64,000 nucleotides of DNA. It comes from Jaltomata sinuosa (taxonomy: Eukaryota > Streptophyta > Magnoliopsida > Solanales > Solanaceae). The position numbers and the translations under genes were made by a program. Under the pieces are notes generated by a model, which saw nothing but the letters and a program-made list of their open reading frames with translations, was not told where the DNA came from and did not search any database. Positions 35,448 through 46,774 of the stretch are shown one piece after another; the first letter of the stretch is position 1; every line of letters starts with the position of its first letter. Location of the stretch: positions 372,001-436,000 of the forward strand of contig QJPP01000027.1 in NCBI GenBank assembly GCA_003996215.1, in the 5' to 3' direction.

Positions 35448-38240
35448 TGTCACGATTTAAAACTCACAACGATTGTGATGACACCTATTCTAACCCGACC
35501 ATGATAGGTAAGCCCGACTTAACAAATAAAAGCAACTTAAAGTAATGCAAAAAATAGAATAACATAATGAATATTCAATAATAACTCAACAACAATAACC
35601 GAAATGAATCAGAGTAATATATCCCATAATATCCCAAGACTTAGTTGTCATAAGTACAAGAGCGACTCTAAATACAGACTGTTATAACTGAACTACAACC
35701 CTATCTAAGAAAGTAATGAAGACAGAAATAAAAGAAAGAGAAAACCAGGACAGTCTCTGAAAGTAGGAGCTCACCAAAGCTTCAACTCAGAAAACCCTAC
35801 ATGAAGTACACAATCACGCATTGGGAGGACCACTAGTACCTGGATCTGCATCAAAATGATGCAGGAAAGTAGGGGTGAGTATGGTCCACTTGTACTCAGT
35901 AGGCATCATAGGCCGACTGAGCTAAAGTAGTTACTATATCGAATAAAAAATACTAAAATAACCCTGCACGCAGAAAAGTCCCAGCATTTCAACAATAATA
36001 ATAATAACACTGTATATCTCAATCAAAATAACAATCCAAAGGATAATGAAATGCAATGCTATGAGATGAAATGCAATGGCCAATGCCTACAAATATATAC
36101 CTTCTGATCATATATCGCTCCAGGATAGGACCCATGGGAGATTCGTGAGATCTATATATCATGCCCAGACTTGAACTGAGACTTCCAAATATCATGCCCA
36201 AACTCAATCTGGGACAAAAATTAATATCAATTACCTGGACTCGAATTGAGATTTCAGTAAGTATTGCCCAGACTGAAACTAGGACTGAAATCACTATCAA
36301 TGACTCGAACTCAAACCGAGATTAAAATTAGTATTTCTTTCCATCTATTTCTTTCAAATCCATTATTTTCATGTACCATAAGATAAAAAAATATGCATGA
36401 ACACGAAAATAAAAGTAAGTCAGATACAACAGATATGTCTCAAATCTCAGAATCACAATAAATCAATATAAATTGGCTACGAGCCTCAATATCAATCCAG
36501 AAATCTATGTTCCTTTTTATCCAACACAATGTAAGCCTCAGTTTAGACATCACAATGATGATCTATCTCATTTAGTAATCAAATCCATGAATTTACCCAA
36601 CCCATAGCATGCTTTACATAATAAGTCCCTACTCAAGCAAAGTTTGAAGAAAGTTAAGCCATAACCTACCACGAAGCCGAATAAATGTATCACAAACCAC
36701 CACCAAAACAACTCTTTGTCCAAAATAGTCTCAATTCACCTCAAATCTATCAAGAACAAGCTCTACATGTAAATATAAGTCTATCGATACCCATATTGCT
36801 ATACTTCTATTGGGTTAAAAAAGTCAACTCAAAAGTCAATCTTGAACCCACAAGGGTAAAACTGGAATTTTATTTAAAAATCACATCACCCCTAATTTAA
36901 GAAGTTCAAATATGAAATTTATTGAAAATGGAGTTAAAATCAAGCTTGAAATCATAAAAATACCATTCTTTACCTTTACTGGAAAAATTCCAAATTGCTA
37001 AGTTCAAACGCAGCTTAAGACGAGAAAAATTGATAAATTTATGCCAAAATCAGTTTACCCATACTACAAGGAACTTAATTTCCAAGAATTAACGAAAACC
37101 CATCACAAATTGATCATAAGATGAAAAACTTTTAATTTCATAACTTTGGGGCTTCAAATCATAAATTATGAATCAAAATCATGAAAAATGTAAAGGATAA
37201 TTTTGAAAAATAATCAAAATGAAATTAGAAGCACATACCCAATGTTTTTACGAGAACAACACATTAAAAATCTCCTCAATCGAAGCTCCCTAGCTCCCAA
37301 AATGTCAAAAATAATTAAAATCTCGAAGCCTGCTTTTTAACATAGTGTTCAGGCGAATCCTTCAGCGCTATCACGCTTCATTGGCGCAATCGCGCTCGCA
37401 CCAGAACACAACACTAGCTGTCCGAGCTAAAATAATCATATATATCTCCTCATAAGTAGTTGAAATGCGATGATTCTTTTTGCGTTAGTTCTAAAATTTT
37501 AATACGGATCTAATAGTACCATCCAAACACCAAAAATAGTTCATTTGCTTCAGGTGACGCTATTAAAATTCAACAATGAAAAACTTCAAACTCCGAACAA
37601 GTACCCAAAACTCACCCGAGACCTCTCAAACATAAACCGATAGTGCAAACCACTTGTAAAACACATTTTAGACTTGATGGAATCATCAAAACATCTAAAT
37701 AAGGTCATCTTGACCGGATGTAGACTGAAGTCAACTCTTAACTTAAAAATCTCCAAATTTCTAAATAACGACTCAAAACTCATTCAAAAGCCTCGGGAAC
37801 TTAATCAAACCTTGAACAAGACCAATAATCATCCTCCGGACCTGGTGAAATTATCAAAATTTGAAAATAACCTTTCTAACCTCGAATGTTGACTTTAGTC
37901 AATTCTCTTAATCTTTCAACTTTAAAAACTCAAAAACTATTTTAAAAATCATCAAAATATTTTGAGGACCCAAACCAATAGTCCTACTAGCCCAAATATG
38001 ACATTCCGGAGCTGATGAAACTGACAAAATTTTGATACAAGCTCAACTTTTATGAATATTGACTAATGTCGACCATATCAGCTTTCCAACCTTCTAAAAT
38101 GAGAAACTTGCATAATTCTCAACCAACCACCTCGAGAACCATTCTACCCACTCTTGCAGACCACAAATATGGTAATACAACTAAAAAGAGGGTTAAAATG
38201 GTAAAAACACACCAAAATCATTACTATGAGGATTGTTACA
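35448..38240 (-). mobile_element. 5' LTR of element C (2793 bp)
   Basis: Ends TGTCACG (plus start) and ATTGTTACA (plus end), i.e. TGTAACAAT..CGTGACA on the minus strand. It contains a GC-rich patch with CAGCGCTATCACGC and GCGCAATCGCGC at 37340-37430, which stands out from the AT-rich surroundings. Confidence 0.82.
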
Positions 38241-38402
38241 ATAAGTAATAATTTTCTGTATAATCTGAATGAGATAACTGTTTTTGATTGATTTTTTTTT
38301 CATTTTGTTAATTTTTTTGAAAATGTTTTTCTATGTTCTTTTCATCTATCTAGTTAATTGTTAGTCATAAACTTCTGTAGGTGTTCTATGTGGTCTTTTG
38401 TG

Positions 38403-38600
38403 TTTTTTTCATCATGTATACGGTATCAATTTTGTACATACTTAATCTAGATTCTAGCCGCTAAAGGCTTAATAAAGGGGAAAATAGTTTCTAACGGGAT
38501 TTTCTTCATTATCTGGACTTAGATTCGAGACCTCTAATTAAGAATTGTAGTATATTATCTATCCACTAGAATTTTTGGTGGTAGTATTGTGTGTAATTAA
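38403..38600 (-). mobile_element. TS-like SINE
   Basis: On the minus strand: a box A-like TTCTAGTGGATAG, a box B-like GGTCTCGAATCTAAG, then CCCGTTAGAAACTATTTTCCCC and ACCGTATACATGATG, ending in a short A run (T run at 38403-38409). Order and wording resemble the tobacco TS / Solanaceae SINE family as I remember it. RNA polymerase III would transcribe it from the internal boxes. The 5' end is approximate. Confidence 0.6.
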
Positions 38601-38619
38601 TCTAGGCGAAAAGACACTT

Positions 38620-39360
38620 GGTAGCCATTCTGCCAAAGCAATTCCAATCGAATGATCATTTTCAAATTTGGGCCATTTTCGGCCTCTCTTTTTTTTTTTT
38701 TTTAAATATTTGCTGTTTTTTTTTCGCTACTTTTTTTTTTTGCTAAAGAAAATCTATTTTTTTACAATCAAATTTAATTATATAAATATTATAAAATTAT
38801 TGTATAGAATATATATCTTTGTAGGATCGATGTGTATAGAAAATGTATCATTATTGTATAGAATATATATCTGTATATGATGTGTATAGAAATTGTATCA
38901 TTTTTGTATACAAATATATCTATCACGAGTGTATATGCATAGCATGTGTATCATTGTAGTATAAAAATGTAACCATTATGACTGTATTGTATTGTATTGT
39001 ATATATGTATCAGATATATATTGTATTGTATCAATATGCATCAGATTGTATATATGTATTATATCGTATTAATATGTACCAGATATGTATTTTATTGTAT
39101 ATATGTATCAATAATTTAGAATACTCAGATATATATATTGTATTGTATCAATATGTATCGATATATATGGACCGTATTAATACAATAGAAAAAGAAGAAG
39201 AAGATACAATTATCCATATACATATATATGTTATCAAAGATACATGTATCTGTTATCAAATATGCAGTAATACATTTAAGGGAAAGGAAAGTAGCGAAAT
39301 AGCATAAATGGCCATGCACTTGGTCTTATTTTAGCCAAGAGGCTATTTTTGTACTTCCCC
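38620..39360. mobile_element. MITE-like element with TGTAT-rich tandem core
   Basis: Imperfect inverted ends: GGCGAAAAGACACTTGGTAGCC on the left and, reversed, GGGGGAAGTACAAAAATAGCC on the right. Between them lie poly(T) blocks (38690-38765) and a degenerate array of TATTGTATTGTATCAATATG / GTATCAGATATATAT units (38960-39180). No coding potential. The superfamily is unclear. Confidence 0.45.
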
Positions 39361-39827
39361 CATTAATTTATCTATGGTCACGGTAGGAACTTTGGGTCCG
39401 GCCATAAAGGATTCTTTAAGGTCCATTTGGGTATTAAAGTTAATTAACCCTAAAAATTCCTATATAAGTACACTTACAATGTAGAATTATTATTTTTCTG
39501 CAATATTTTTTTGCGGTCCTCTCTCTCGCAACCAAATTAGGATTTAAACGGTGATAAAGGAATTGCTCCAACATATCATGACAATCACCACCGACCAATA
39601 ATTTCAGCCGCGGTTCATTCAAGTCTTCTATTTTTGTTACATGAAAAACATGTAAGTTCTCATTTTATGATTTACATACTATCTAATTAGTTTAGAGGAA
39701 AGTGCTATGTGTAAATCTTCTGTCACTAATAAAGAGTGTTTCTCCAATTGGAGTTGGAGCCATAAATGAGGATTTGCAATGAACACACTAAAAAAGATAA
39801 TTTTAAAATCCTCATTATTATCGAACA
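39361..39827. other. AT-rich spacer; possible short promoter
   Basis: Nothing with clear coding potential. A TATA-like CCTATATAAG at about 39460-39470 on the plus strand is followed by unremarkable sequence and by a GTAAGT-like donor (39653). This could be the 5' end of a transcription unit cut off by the MULE at 39837, but nothing confirms it. Confidence 0.3.
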
Positions 39828-39836
39828 TTTGAGAAA
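39828..39836. repeat. 9-bp target site duplication of the MULE, left
   Basis: TTTGAGAAA, repeated exactly at 45843-45851 on the other side. Nine bases is the typical length for Mutator-like elements. Confidence 0.92.
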
Positions 39837-39974
39837 GAGAAAATGCATCAGGACCCCCCTAAAGTTGGTCGACATTTGAAAGTAGACACCTAAACTTTAC
39901 GGGGGTCCTATTACACCACTCAACTAATTATACAGTTGTAAATACCCCATTTTGACCCATTTGCTCACCAGCTT
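39837..39974 (+). repeat. MULE terminal inverted repeat, left
   Basis: Matches the reverse complement of 45705-45842, including AAAGTTGGTCGACATTTG, TTTACGGGGGTCCTATTACA and TACCCCATTTTGACCCATTT. It should hold the transposase binding sites and the promoter region of the transposase gene. Confidence 0.92.
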
Positions 39975-40696
39975 TTGTCTCAAAAGGGGCGCGTGTGTCT
40001 CACCCCTTAATAACATATTAATAATAATTTTAATTACCCAACCCATGTAAATAAGTCAGGTTTAACCCTGACCCGCCTCTTTTAACCTTTAACCCTTCTA
40101 GATATTTCTATTTCTCTCTCTAAACCGATCAAAATCAGAAAAGTAAAAAAGCTAAGGGACTGTTAGGGTTTGTGATCGTCTTTGTCAATTGCTGAGATCG
40201 TGGTGTCGAAAACTAAGAAATTGCATAGTAAACAAAGTAGTGAAAGCTTACAGGTTAGGGTTCTTCACGATTTGTTTAGTTTTTGTAAAAATGTCCAATT
40301 TTTTTTCGTGTAGTAGTTATTTTTTAGGAAAAACATCTTTATAGTGATTATTTTCATGTAGTAGTGATTTTTTGGGGAAAAACATCTTAGTAGTGATCTG
40401 TAGAAAAACATCATGATTTTTCGTATAAAAAGATTATTTTAGTTCGTGTAGTAGTGATTGACATCTTTGTAGTTCTATGAAAAAATATTAGTAATGTTCT
40501 TGATTGTTGTCTCGTTATTATTTTTTTGTGCCTTGAAAATGCCTATATAGTGTTAGATTTTCATGCGTAACATAGTGTTAGGTTTGGACTGTTTTGACTT
40601 TGAACTTTCGTCTGATTTTGTGTGGTTGAAATGTGTTTGGTATTACTATTTCAGGACTTTACTATGGCTTTTTTCTCATAACTATGAGGTGGTATC
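39975..40696 (+). promoter_or_regulatory. MULE transposase promoter and 5' leader
   Basis: About 720 bp upstream of the transposase ATG with no coding frame. A probable 5'-UTR intron runs from TACAG/GTTAGGG (about 40252) to a TTTCAG acceptor at about 40654, close to the start codon at 40697. The transcription start itself is not determined. Confidence 0.45.
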
Positions 40697-43600
40697 ATGG
40701 GTGTAATTGATTTTGGTCCCCCAGCTGATTATATTGGTGGATCAATTACTGAATATCTAGATATTGATGTTGATAGAATGTCCTACTTTGAGTTAAGAGA
40801 CTACATAAAGGAACTAGGATATACAACAGAATGTTTTTTCTTTGTTAAGAATCCTATGGATGGTTTTTTAGTTGAAATTAAGTGTGATAAGGTTATTTGT
40901 GACATTGTCTCTATGTTAAAAAATGGGAATAGTCTAGATGTTTATGTTTGTCATGGAGTTGATGAGCCAGTTGTTGACCAATTGGCATTGGAGTATGTCC
41001 CCCATGTGATGGACACTAGTGTGTCTTTTGATGGTGTAGGTGGGGTAGGTGAGGAATCTTTTACCCCTTTTAATGAGGATGTGTCTTCTAACCCTAATAT
41101 ACATCCTTCCAACTCTCTTTCTAGTCCTCATATTCAGCCTCCTTCTTCTACTGGACCTTTCAAACCTACTGTCCAGCCTTCTTCTTCTCCTACTGAACCT
41201 ACCAATCTTACTGGCCAGGGTTCTTCTTCTGCTACTGAACCTTCCAACCCTCCTATTCAACCTTCTACTCATCCTGATGAGCCTATAATAGGTGAAGATT
41301 CAAGTGAAGAGGATTCAAAAGATGGATCTGAAGAGGATACTAGTGAATAAAGTAGCCTTGATAGTGATGTACATCAAGAGTTTAGGTACATCAGGACAAG
41401 CAAAAGGTATTTCAATAGGTCAAATAGGAGACCTAGGGGCACAACTGATGAACAGGTTCATAATTGTGAAAAAGGGCCAGATATAGGGTATGATGAGACA
41501 ATTATTGACAATAGGGATAGCTTACTTGGTAAGCTAGAAGGTGATGAACCTTATTATCTAAGTGATGAAGCTCCTAGCTTTGAATTTGAGGAAGAAACAG
41601 GTTGGGGAGATGGTGAAGAAACAGTTGACCAGGTAGTGCATGAAACTGTTAGAAAAAAGACCAAGAACAGAGTTGTGTTTGATGCAAGTTGCGAGAAGAT
41701 TGTTTGGGAAACTGGTTTGGTGTTTGTAAGTGTAGAAGAGTTTAGGAAAGCAGTGACCAGATATGCAATTCAAGAAAAAATTCAGATTGAAAAATATGTG
41801 AATGAGCCTAAAAGAGTTAGAGTGAGATGCTGCAAAAAGACTTGTCCATGGTTATTGGTGGCAAGTTTTGATAGCCCAACTGATGATTTTGTGGTTAAAA
41901 ATTACAATTCTATTCATATATGTTTGACTTCAACTTTCAACTATCTTTGCAATTCAAAGTATCTGGCCACTAAATACAAACATAGAATAACTGAGCAGCC
42001 AAACATTAGGATTGTGGACTTGCAGAAGATTATTAGAAAGGAATTGGGTATTCATGTTGGAAAGACAATAGTGAGAAGAGATAGGACTAGAGTTTTAGAA
42101 GAGATCAGGGGTGATCACATTCTTGAGTATGGTAGAATTTTTAATTACAGAGATGAACTTTTAAGAGCCAATCCAGGTAGCACTTGTGTTGTTAAAGTTG
42201 GAGAAACAGTAGAAACTGGAGAGAAAATCTTTGAAGGGTTTTATGTGTGCTTTTATGCTTTAAATAAAGCATTCTTTGGAGGTGCTAGAAGGTGCATTGG
42301 TTTGGATGGGTGTTTTCTCAAAGGAGTGTGCAAATGTCAGTTATTGGTGGCTGTTTGCAGAGATGGGAATAATCAAATGCTGCCAATTGCTTGGGCAGTT
42401 GTTGAGGTTGAGAATCAGTTTACTTGGAGATGTTTTTTGACTCTACTACAGAATGACCTTGATCTTGGACAAGGACATGAACTAACCTTGATTACTGATA
42501 TGCAAAAGGTATATTTCTGTATTCTTAATTACTATTTGATTGTCTATTTATTTTTCTTTAGTTGTGTAGCTTAATAAATATCTATTTATTTTTGTTGCTT
42601 TGGTAGGGATTAGAAATTGCAGTAAAAGAGTTAATGCCACTTGTTGAACACAAAATGTGTGCTAGACACATTCTTGCAAACTGGTCCAAATTATGGAAGG
42701 GAATAGAAAGAAGAAGATTATTCTGGAAGATTGCAAAATCCACTTTTGAAAGTGAATTAAGGGACTACATAGATGATATGAAGTTGTTGGGAAGGGATTG
42801 CTTGGATGATCTTCTATATTTCAATCTAGAAAGATGGTGCAAAAGGTACTTTCAAGAACACAGTAAATGTGATGTTGTGGATAACAACATGGCAGAGAGT
42901 TTTAATGCATGGATATTGAGTGCAAGATACAAAACAATCATTACAATGCTTGAGGAGATTAGGGTAAAGATGATGACAAGAATTGGTCAGTTAAGAGAGT
43001 TCTCAAGTACATGGATCACTGATATTTCCCCCATGGCTTTGAAGATTTTACAAGACAACATTCAAAGGTCAATGCAATGCAACTTGTCTTGGAATGGGGA
43101 AAGGGGATTTGAGATTCAACACAAAGAATTTACACACACAGTAGACATTATTAGGCGCAGTTGTAGTTGTAGATCTTGGCAGATTAGGGGCATACCTTGT
43201 CCTCATGTTGTTGCTGCCCTGCATTACAGAGAACTTGAGCCAATTAATTATGTTGCCAGCTGTTATCACAAGGATACCTACCTCAACACTTATGATCATT
43301 TTATTCAGCCAATGAACAATATGAAAATGTGGCCAATATCTAATAATCCAAAAGTAAAGCCACCAGAAATCAAGAAGTTGCCTGGAAGGCCAAGAAAAGT
43401 TAGAAGGAAGGAGGCTAATGAAAGCAAAAAAACTGGAAAGCTTAGCAAGAATGGTGTTGTTATGACTTGTAGCAATTGTCATACAAAAGGACATAATAAG
43501 AGAGGATATCCTCTTATTCAAAGAGGTCCAAGTCAATCTGCTGGACCTTCTACCCAGTCACAAGTAAATATATATAAATTATTTTTTGATTTATTTGAAT

Positions 43601-44407
43601 ATATACTAATGTATTGTATTTTCAAAAATAGGCCACAACAAATGATGAAAGTAGTAGAGCAAGAGGGGGGAGAGGAAGAGGGATGCCTCAACAAGGGGAA
43701 GGAAGAGGAAAGGGAAGGGGAAGAGGAAGAGGGGTATCTCAACAAAGCCAAGGAAATGAAGGCTTGGGCAGAGGAAGAGGGGTGTCTCAACAAAGCCAAG
43801 AAAATGAAGGTTTGGGCAGAGGAAAAGGAGTGTCTCAACAAAGTCAAGGAAATGAAGGCTTGGGCAGAGGAAGAGGAATGCCTCAAGAAAGCCAAGGTAA
43901 TGAAAGAAAAGGAAGTGAAAGAGGCAATGGAAGAGGCCGAGGAAGGGGGGTGCATCAAGAAAGACAAGAGAATGAGGGCCCTAGTGGTGGAGCAACAAGA
44001 CCTTTTAAAAGGCCAAGGATAGTGGGGTTTGGAATATTTCAAGGTGATGATGGTTCTACCACTCTTAATGTAAGTAAAGAATTACAATTTGGTTGAATTA
44101 TTTAGTTTATGTTGGTTAGCATTTGCTAGAGTTTTCTAATATTTGTGACTTGTTTGAACAGCCTGGAATGCCAAGTAGAAGAGTTATTGACATTGGTATA
44201 AGACCAACAAGGAGGGCTGATGAAGTTACTGGAGATATTGGCTATAAGCCACGCCATGGAATGAAATGGAAGAGGAAGTCAATCATTTCCAGTAACAGAC
44301 TTGAAAAAATGAGGGGTGAAAAAAGAGTTCAAACAAGGTCTGCAGCTACTGCTAACAATGAAAATCAAAGCAGTTCAACTCGAAAGACCCATGTCCCATG
44401 GAAGTAG
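40697..44407 (+). pseudogene. MuDR-family transposase, four exons, one in-frame stop
   Basis: Exons 40697-42508, 42607-43563, 43632-44069 and 44162-44407, all with GT..AG, phase-0 introns; about 1150 codons. Domains in order: PB1-like N-terminus (FELRDYIKELGY); a Pro/Ser-rich linker; the MuDR DNA-binding zinc domain (RVRCCKKTCPWLLVAS ... HIC); the MULE DDE core with IGLDGCFLKG (first Asp), LITDMQK (second Asp) and NNMAESFNAW (Glu); SWIM zinc finger (CSCRSWQIRGIPCPH); an AT-hook-like GRPRK; a zinc knuckle CSNCHTKGHNKRGYP whose last Cys is Tyr; and an RGG-rich tail of GVSQQSQGNEGLGRGRG repeats (exon 3). It should excise and reinsert the element. A TAA at codon 218 (41348-41350) splits an otherwise continuous exon 1, so the protein is probably not made at full length. 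The third exon must be read in the Gly/Arg frame; reading through intron 2 gives a false acidic tail. Confidence 0.9.
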
Positions 44408-44869
44408 TGCATCTTTTGCTATTTTTTGGTGTTATTGCTGTGATATTTTTTGGTGCAACTGTTGCTATTTTTTGCCAGTTTAGGGTGATGTATTAGGTAC
44501 CAAACTCATTTTGATTTTGCTACTGTTAACAGTACTGTACCAAACTCTACAATATCACTTTTGATATTGAGCCAACAACACTATTGTATTTGATTCATAT
44601 TCTATTTCAATCAAGTGTTCATTCTCTATTTCAATGATTTTTCTTTGATTGTTTTAATCTAATAGAATTGTAGTTGCCAATGAAATGTGGTTAACATGTT
44701 TTAAATGGAGAAAATGGTTATCAATATCACAGAAAATAGTTGGACAAAGCACATAAGATAGACACAAAAAGATAGATATTCCATTGACGTAATACAAAGA
44801 GATACAAATAAGGTTCCATAAGCCTTACACAACCAAACAAAAATACCAAACTAGATGTAAATAGGACAA
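44408..44869. other. Convergent 3' region between the two MULE genes
   Basis: About 460 bp between the transposase stop and the end of the minus-strand GRF gene. It is AT-rich and presumably holds both 3' UTRs and polyadenylation sites. No gene seen. Confidence 0.5.
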
Positions 44870-45396
44870 CTATGACAATTGTAGGTGCACACAATTACAT
44901 TGGTCATGCTTCACTTTCTTGGTAATGCCTAAAATAAGAACAAACACGATGGCAATCACCAAGATTAGCTTCCAAGTGCAACATTTTGTCTTCTTCGTCT
45001 CCCTGATCACCTTATCATCACTATCTTTCATCTTATTGTCCCTACTTCCATAAAATGCTAATGCTCCTTCCAACTCCTTAATTCTATTCGCCAATTTGGG
45101 AATAACTGCTTTGGATCGCAGATGAATATCTTCAGGATCCCTCCATCTAAAGAACTTGCATGACTTCTCCTAAAATAGGCCACAAACAAATCAATTTAAC
45201 TGAAACAGAAAATAATTGAAGAAATTTGTATCGAACATACACGATAGCGTGGACAGGACCAAAATCTTCTAGCTGGGTTATCGTCCGACCATGAAGTTTG
45301 CATTGGAAGTAAGTCACCATGTTTGCAACGAATTGTCATACGCAACATTGGATCATTCTCGTCATTACAAATGCGATTCAAGCTTGCATTTGACAT
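44870..45396 (-). CDS. GRF-type zinc-finger membrane protein encoded inside the MULE
   Basis: Two exons on the minus strand: 45396-45241 (52 codons) and 45169-44870 (99 codons plus stop), joined by a phase-0 GT..AG intron, giving 151 residues with no stop. The first exon encodes RCKHGDLLPMQTSW...ARRFWSCPRYR and the second starts EKSCKFFRWRDPED. Together they form a GRF zinc finger (conserved RRFW-CP--R spacing, Cys/His ligands, FRW before the acidic end). A probable coiled coil (KLANRIKELEGALAFYG) and a membrane segment near the C-terminus (LILVIAIVFVLILGI) follow, flanked by Lys. Plant GRF proteins of this short build are common but of unknown role; GRF fingers elsewhere bind single-stranded DNA. 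It lies tail-to-tail with the transposase inside the TIRs. It is either an accessory factor of the transposon or a captured host gene. Confidence 0.82.
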
Positions 45397-45704
45397 TGTA
45401 ACAGTAGTTTTCCTATAACCTAATCGCTTGATTTAAGAAATTTTAAACAAAACAACAAGAAATTAAAGCTACTAAAGGACACATATGGAGCTTTCTTACC
45501 TTTTGTATCCGATTTCTTTGATGATGAGAGAATTTTTTTTTTGGAGAAGCTTCTCCAACGGCTAGAAATGGAGTTTTGGGGAGATTGAGAAGATGAGTGC
45601 CTTTATATAAAGAAAGGATTTAAATTAACCATGCCATGTGACTTTTTTTAATTGATTTGTTGCTGCAATTTCCTTCAGTCACGCGCTTTTGAAACGTGAG
45701 AACA
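45397..45704 (-). promoter_or_regulatory. Promoter and 5' leader of the GRF gene
   Basis: A minus-strand TATA box (TTTATATAAAG, plus 45601-45611) lies about 215 bp upstream of the ATG. A probable 5'-UTR intron runs from AAAAG/GTAAGA (donor at 45499) to an acceptor near 45420 (GATTAG). Both MULE genes thus appear to have leader introns. Confidence 0.6.
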
Positions 45705-45842
45705 AAGCTAGTGAGCAAATGGGTCAAAATGGGGTATTTACAACTGTATAATTAGTTGAGTGGTGTAATAGGACCCCCGTAAAGTTTAGGTGTTTACTTC
45801 CAAATGTCGACCAACTTTAGAGGGGTCCTGATGCATTTTCTC
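45705..45842 (-). repeat. MULE terminal inverted repeat, right
   Basis: Reverse complement of 39837-39974 with only a few substitutions. It lies upstream of the GRF gene and may contribute to its promoter, as the left copy does for the transposase. Confidence 0.92.
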
Positions 45843-45851
45843 TTTGAGAAA
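45843..45851. repeat. 9-bp target site duplication of the MULE, right
   Basis: TTTGAGAAA, identical to 39828-39836. Confidence 0.92.
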
Positions 45852-46774
45852 TGATTCGAAAACCATGTGAATCTTAAATAAATGTAAATGATAGACAGAA
45901 TCAATTTCTATTCCAGATCTATGTTTTTAAAGTTATACACCATAAGGTCATAATAAGTTTGTTGATAACTTAACTGATGATCCATTTCTTCATTAACATT
46001 AGAGATATAATAATCTGTGTGGACAAGGGAGTTGTTCGGATGGTAAACACCATCCACCTTCAATCTACAAATTATGAGTTCGACTCATCAAGAGAGCAAA
46101 AAAGATTAGAGCTCCTAGATAACAATATTTGTGATTTTTCTCTCTCTCTATATATATGAATTATAGATAGGTATGCGGTATGCCATACTAATAATTTATG
46201 TACGGCAATAAAATTATTTGAAGACTTTTTTTAACAAAACATAAGTGAAAAGGGCTTATAAAATTTCTTTCAATTTTTCGTTTGTTTTCTTTTTAATAAA
46301 TTCCATCCAGGTTAATAATGGAGGATTTTGACAGATCATTTGATGATTAAGCAATGTGATATTATGAAGTTCCTTTAAATTTAACAATTTGTTTTAGCTT
46401 CATATGAATTATTTTCATTTTGGGTACTGAGAAGAAAATGACTATAATCTTGAATATCAAAAGAGTCCTCAACAAAGTTTATGTGGAATAAAGTTTTCCT
46501 TGTATTAATTTTTTTTGCAAAATCAAGAAAATGATAAATTGGGTCATAGAAAAAAACAAAATACGTATAATGTTTACTGTGAAATAGGTTTTAGTGAACG
46601 ATTTTATTAATTTAGACTAAACTTTGACTTGGATTACAGATATAAAGATGATAAAATAACTGATCGTGGTAAAGAGGTCATTGCTGAAGAAGACGAAATA
46701 GACAGAATCTATGATCTACCTCAAAATATTCTCGATTAAACATTCGAGGATATGACATTTCAACAACTAGTAAC
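45852..46774. other. AT-rich intergenic DNA, no gene seen
   Basis: No open frame with recognisable content. It contains the SINE candidate at 46015-46165; otherwise low complexity. Confidence 0.55.
46015..46165 (+). mobile_element. Possible tRNA-derived SINE
   Basis: A box A-like TTGTTCGGATGGTAAACACC at about 46032 is followed 35-40 bp later by the box B match GAGTTCGACTC (46076-46086), the spacing of a tRNA-type polymerase III promoter. A pyrimidine-rich end (TTTTTCTCTCTCTATATAT) follows instead of a clean A tail. No target duplication was found. Confidence 0.45.

Larger units (their letters stand above)
31158..38240 (-). mobile_element. Non-autonomous Tekay-like LTR element C
   Basis: A minus-strand element with a complete 5' LTR (35448-38240), a Met-type primer-binding site, 3.6 kb without recognisable coding sequence, a purine-rich tract and a truncated 3' LTR (31158-31821). 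LTR ends are TGTAACAATCC..CGTGACA. The 3' LTR matches only the first ~700 bp of the 5' LTR and is cut where element B begins. Confidence 0.8.
39837..45842 (+). mobile_element. Complete Mutator-like transposon (MULE), 6006 bp
   Basis: Inverted ends start GAGAAAATGCATCAGGACCC at both termini and extend about 138 bp with only a handful of mismatches. The perfect 9-bp duplication TTTGAGAAA flanks the element. Inside are a plus-strand MuDR-type transposase gene and a convergent minus-strand gene for a GRF-zinc-finger membrane protein. High TIR similarity and mostly intact reading frames indicate a recent insertion. Confidence 0.95.

Noticed and set aside
42634..44022. A 462-codon open frame ending in a Glu/Lys-rich repeat tail
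   Set aside because: Its last part is the intron at 43564-43631 plus exon 3 read in the wrong frame. The spliced phase-0 frame gives the Gly/Arg-rich tail expected after the zinc knuckle. Only the part up to 43563 is real.
43533..44042. A 169-codon Ser-rich minus-strand frame
   Set aside because: It is the antisense of the tandem-repeat exon 3 of the transposase; low-complexity peptide, no domain.
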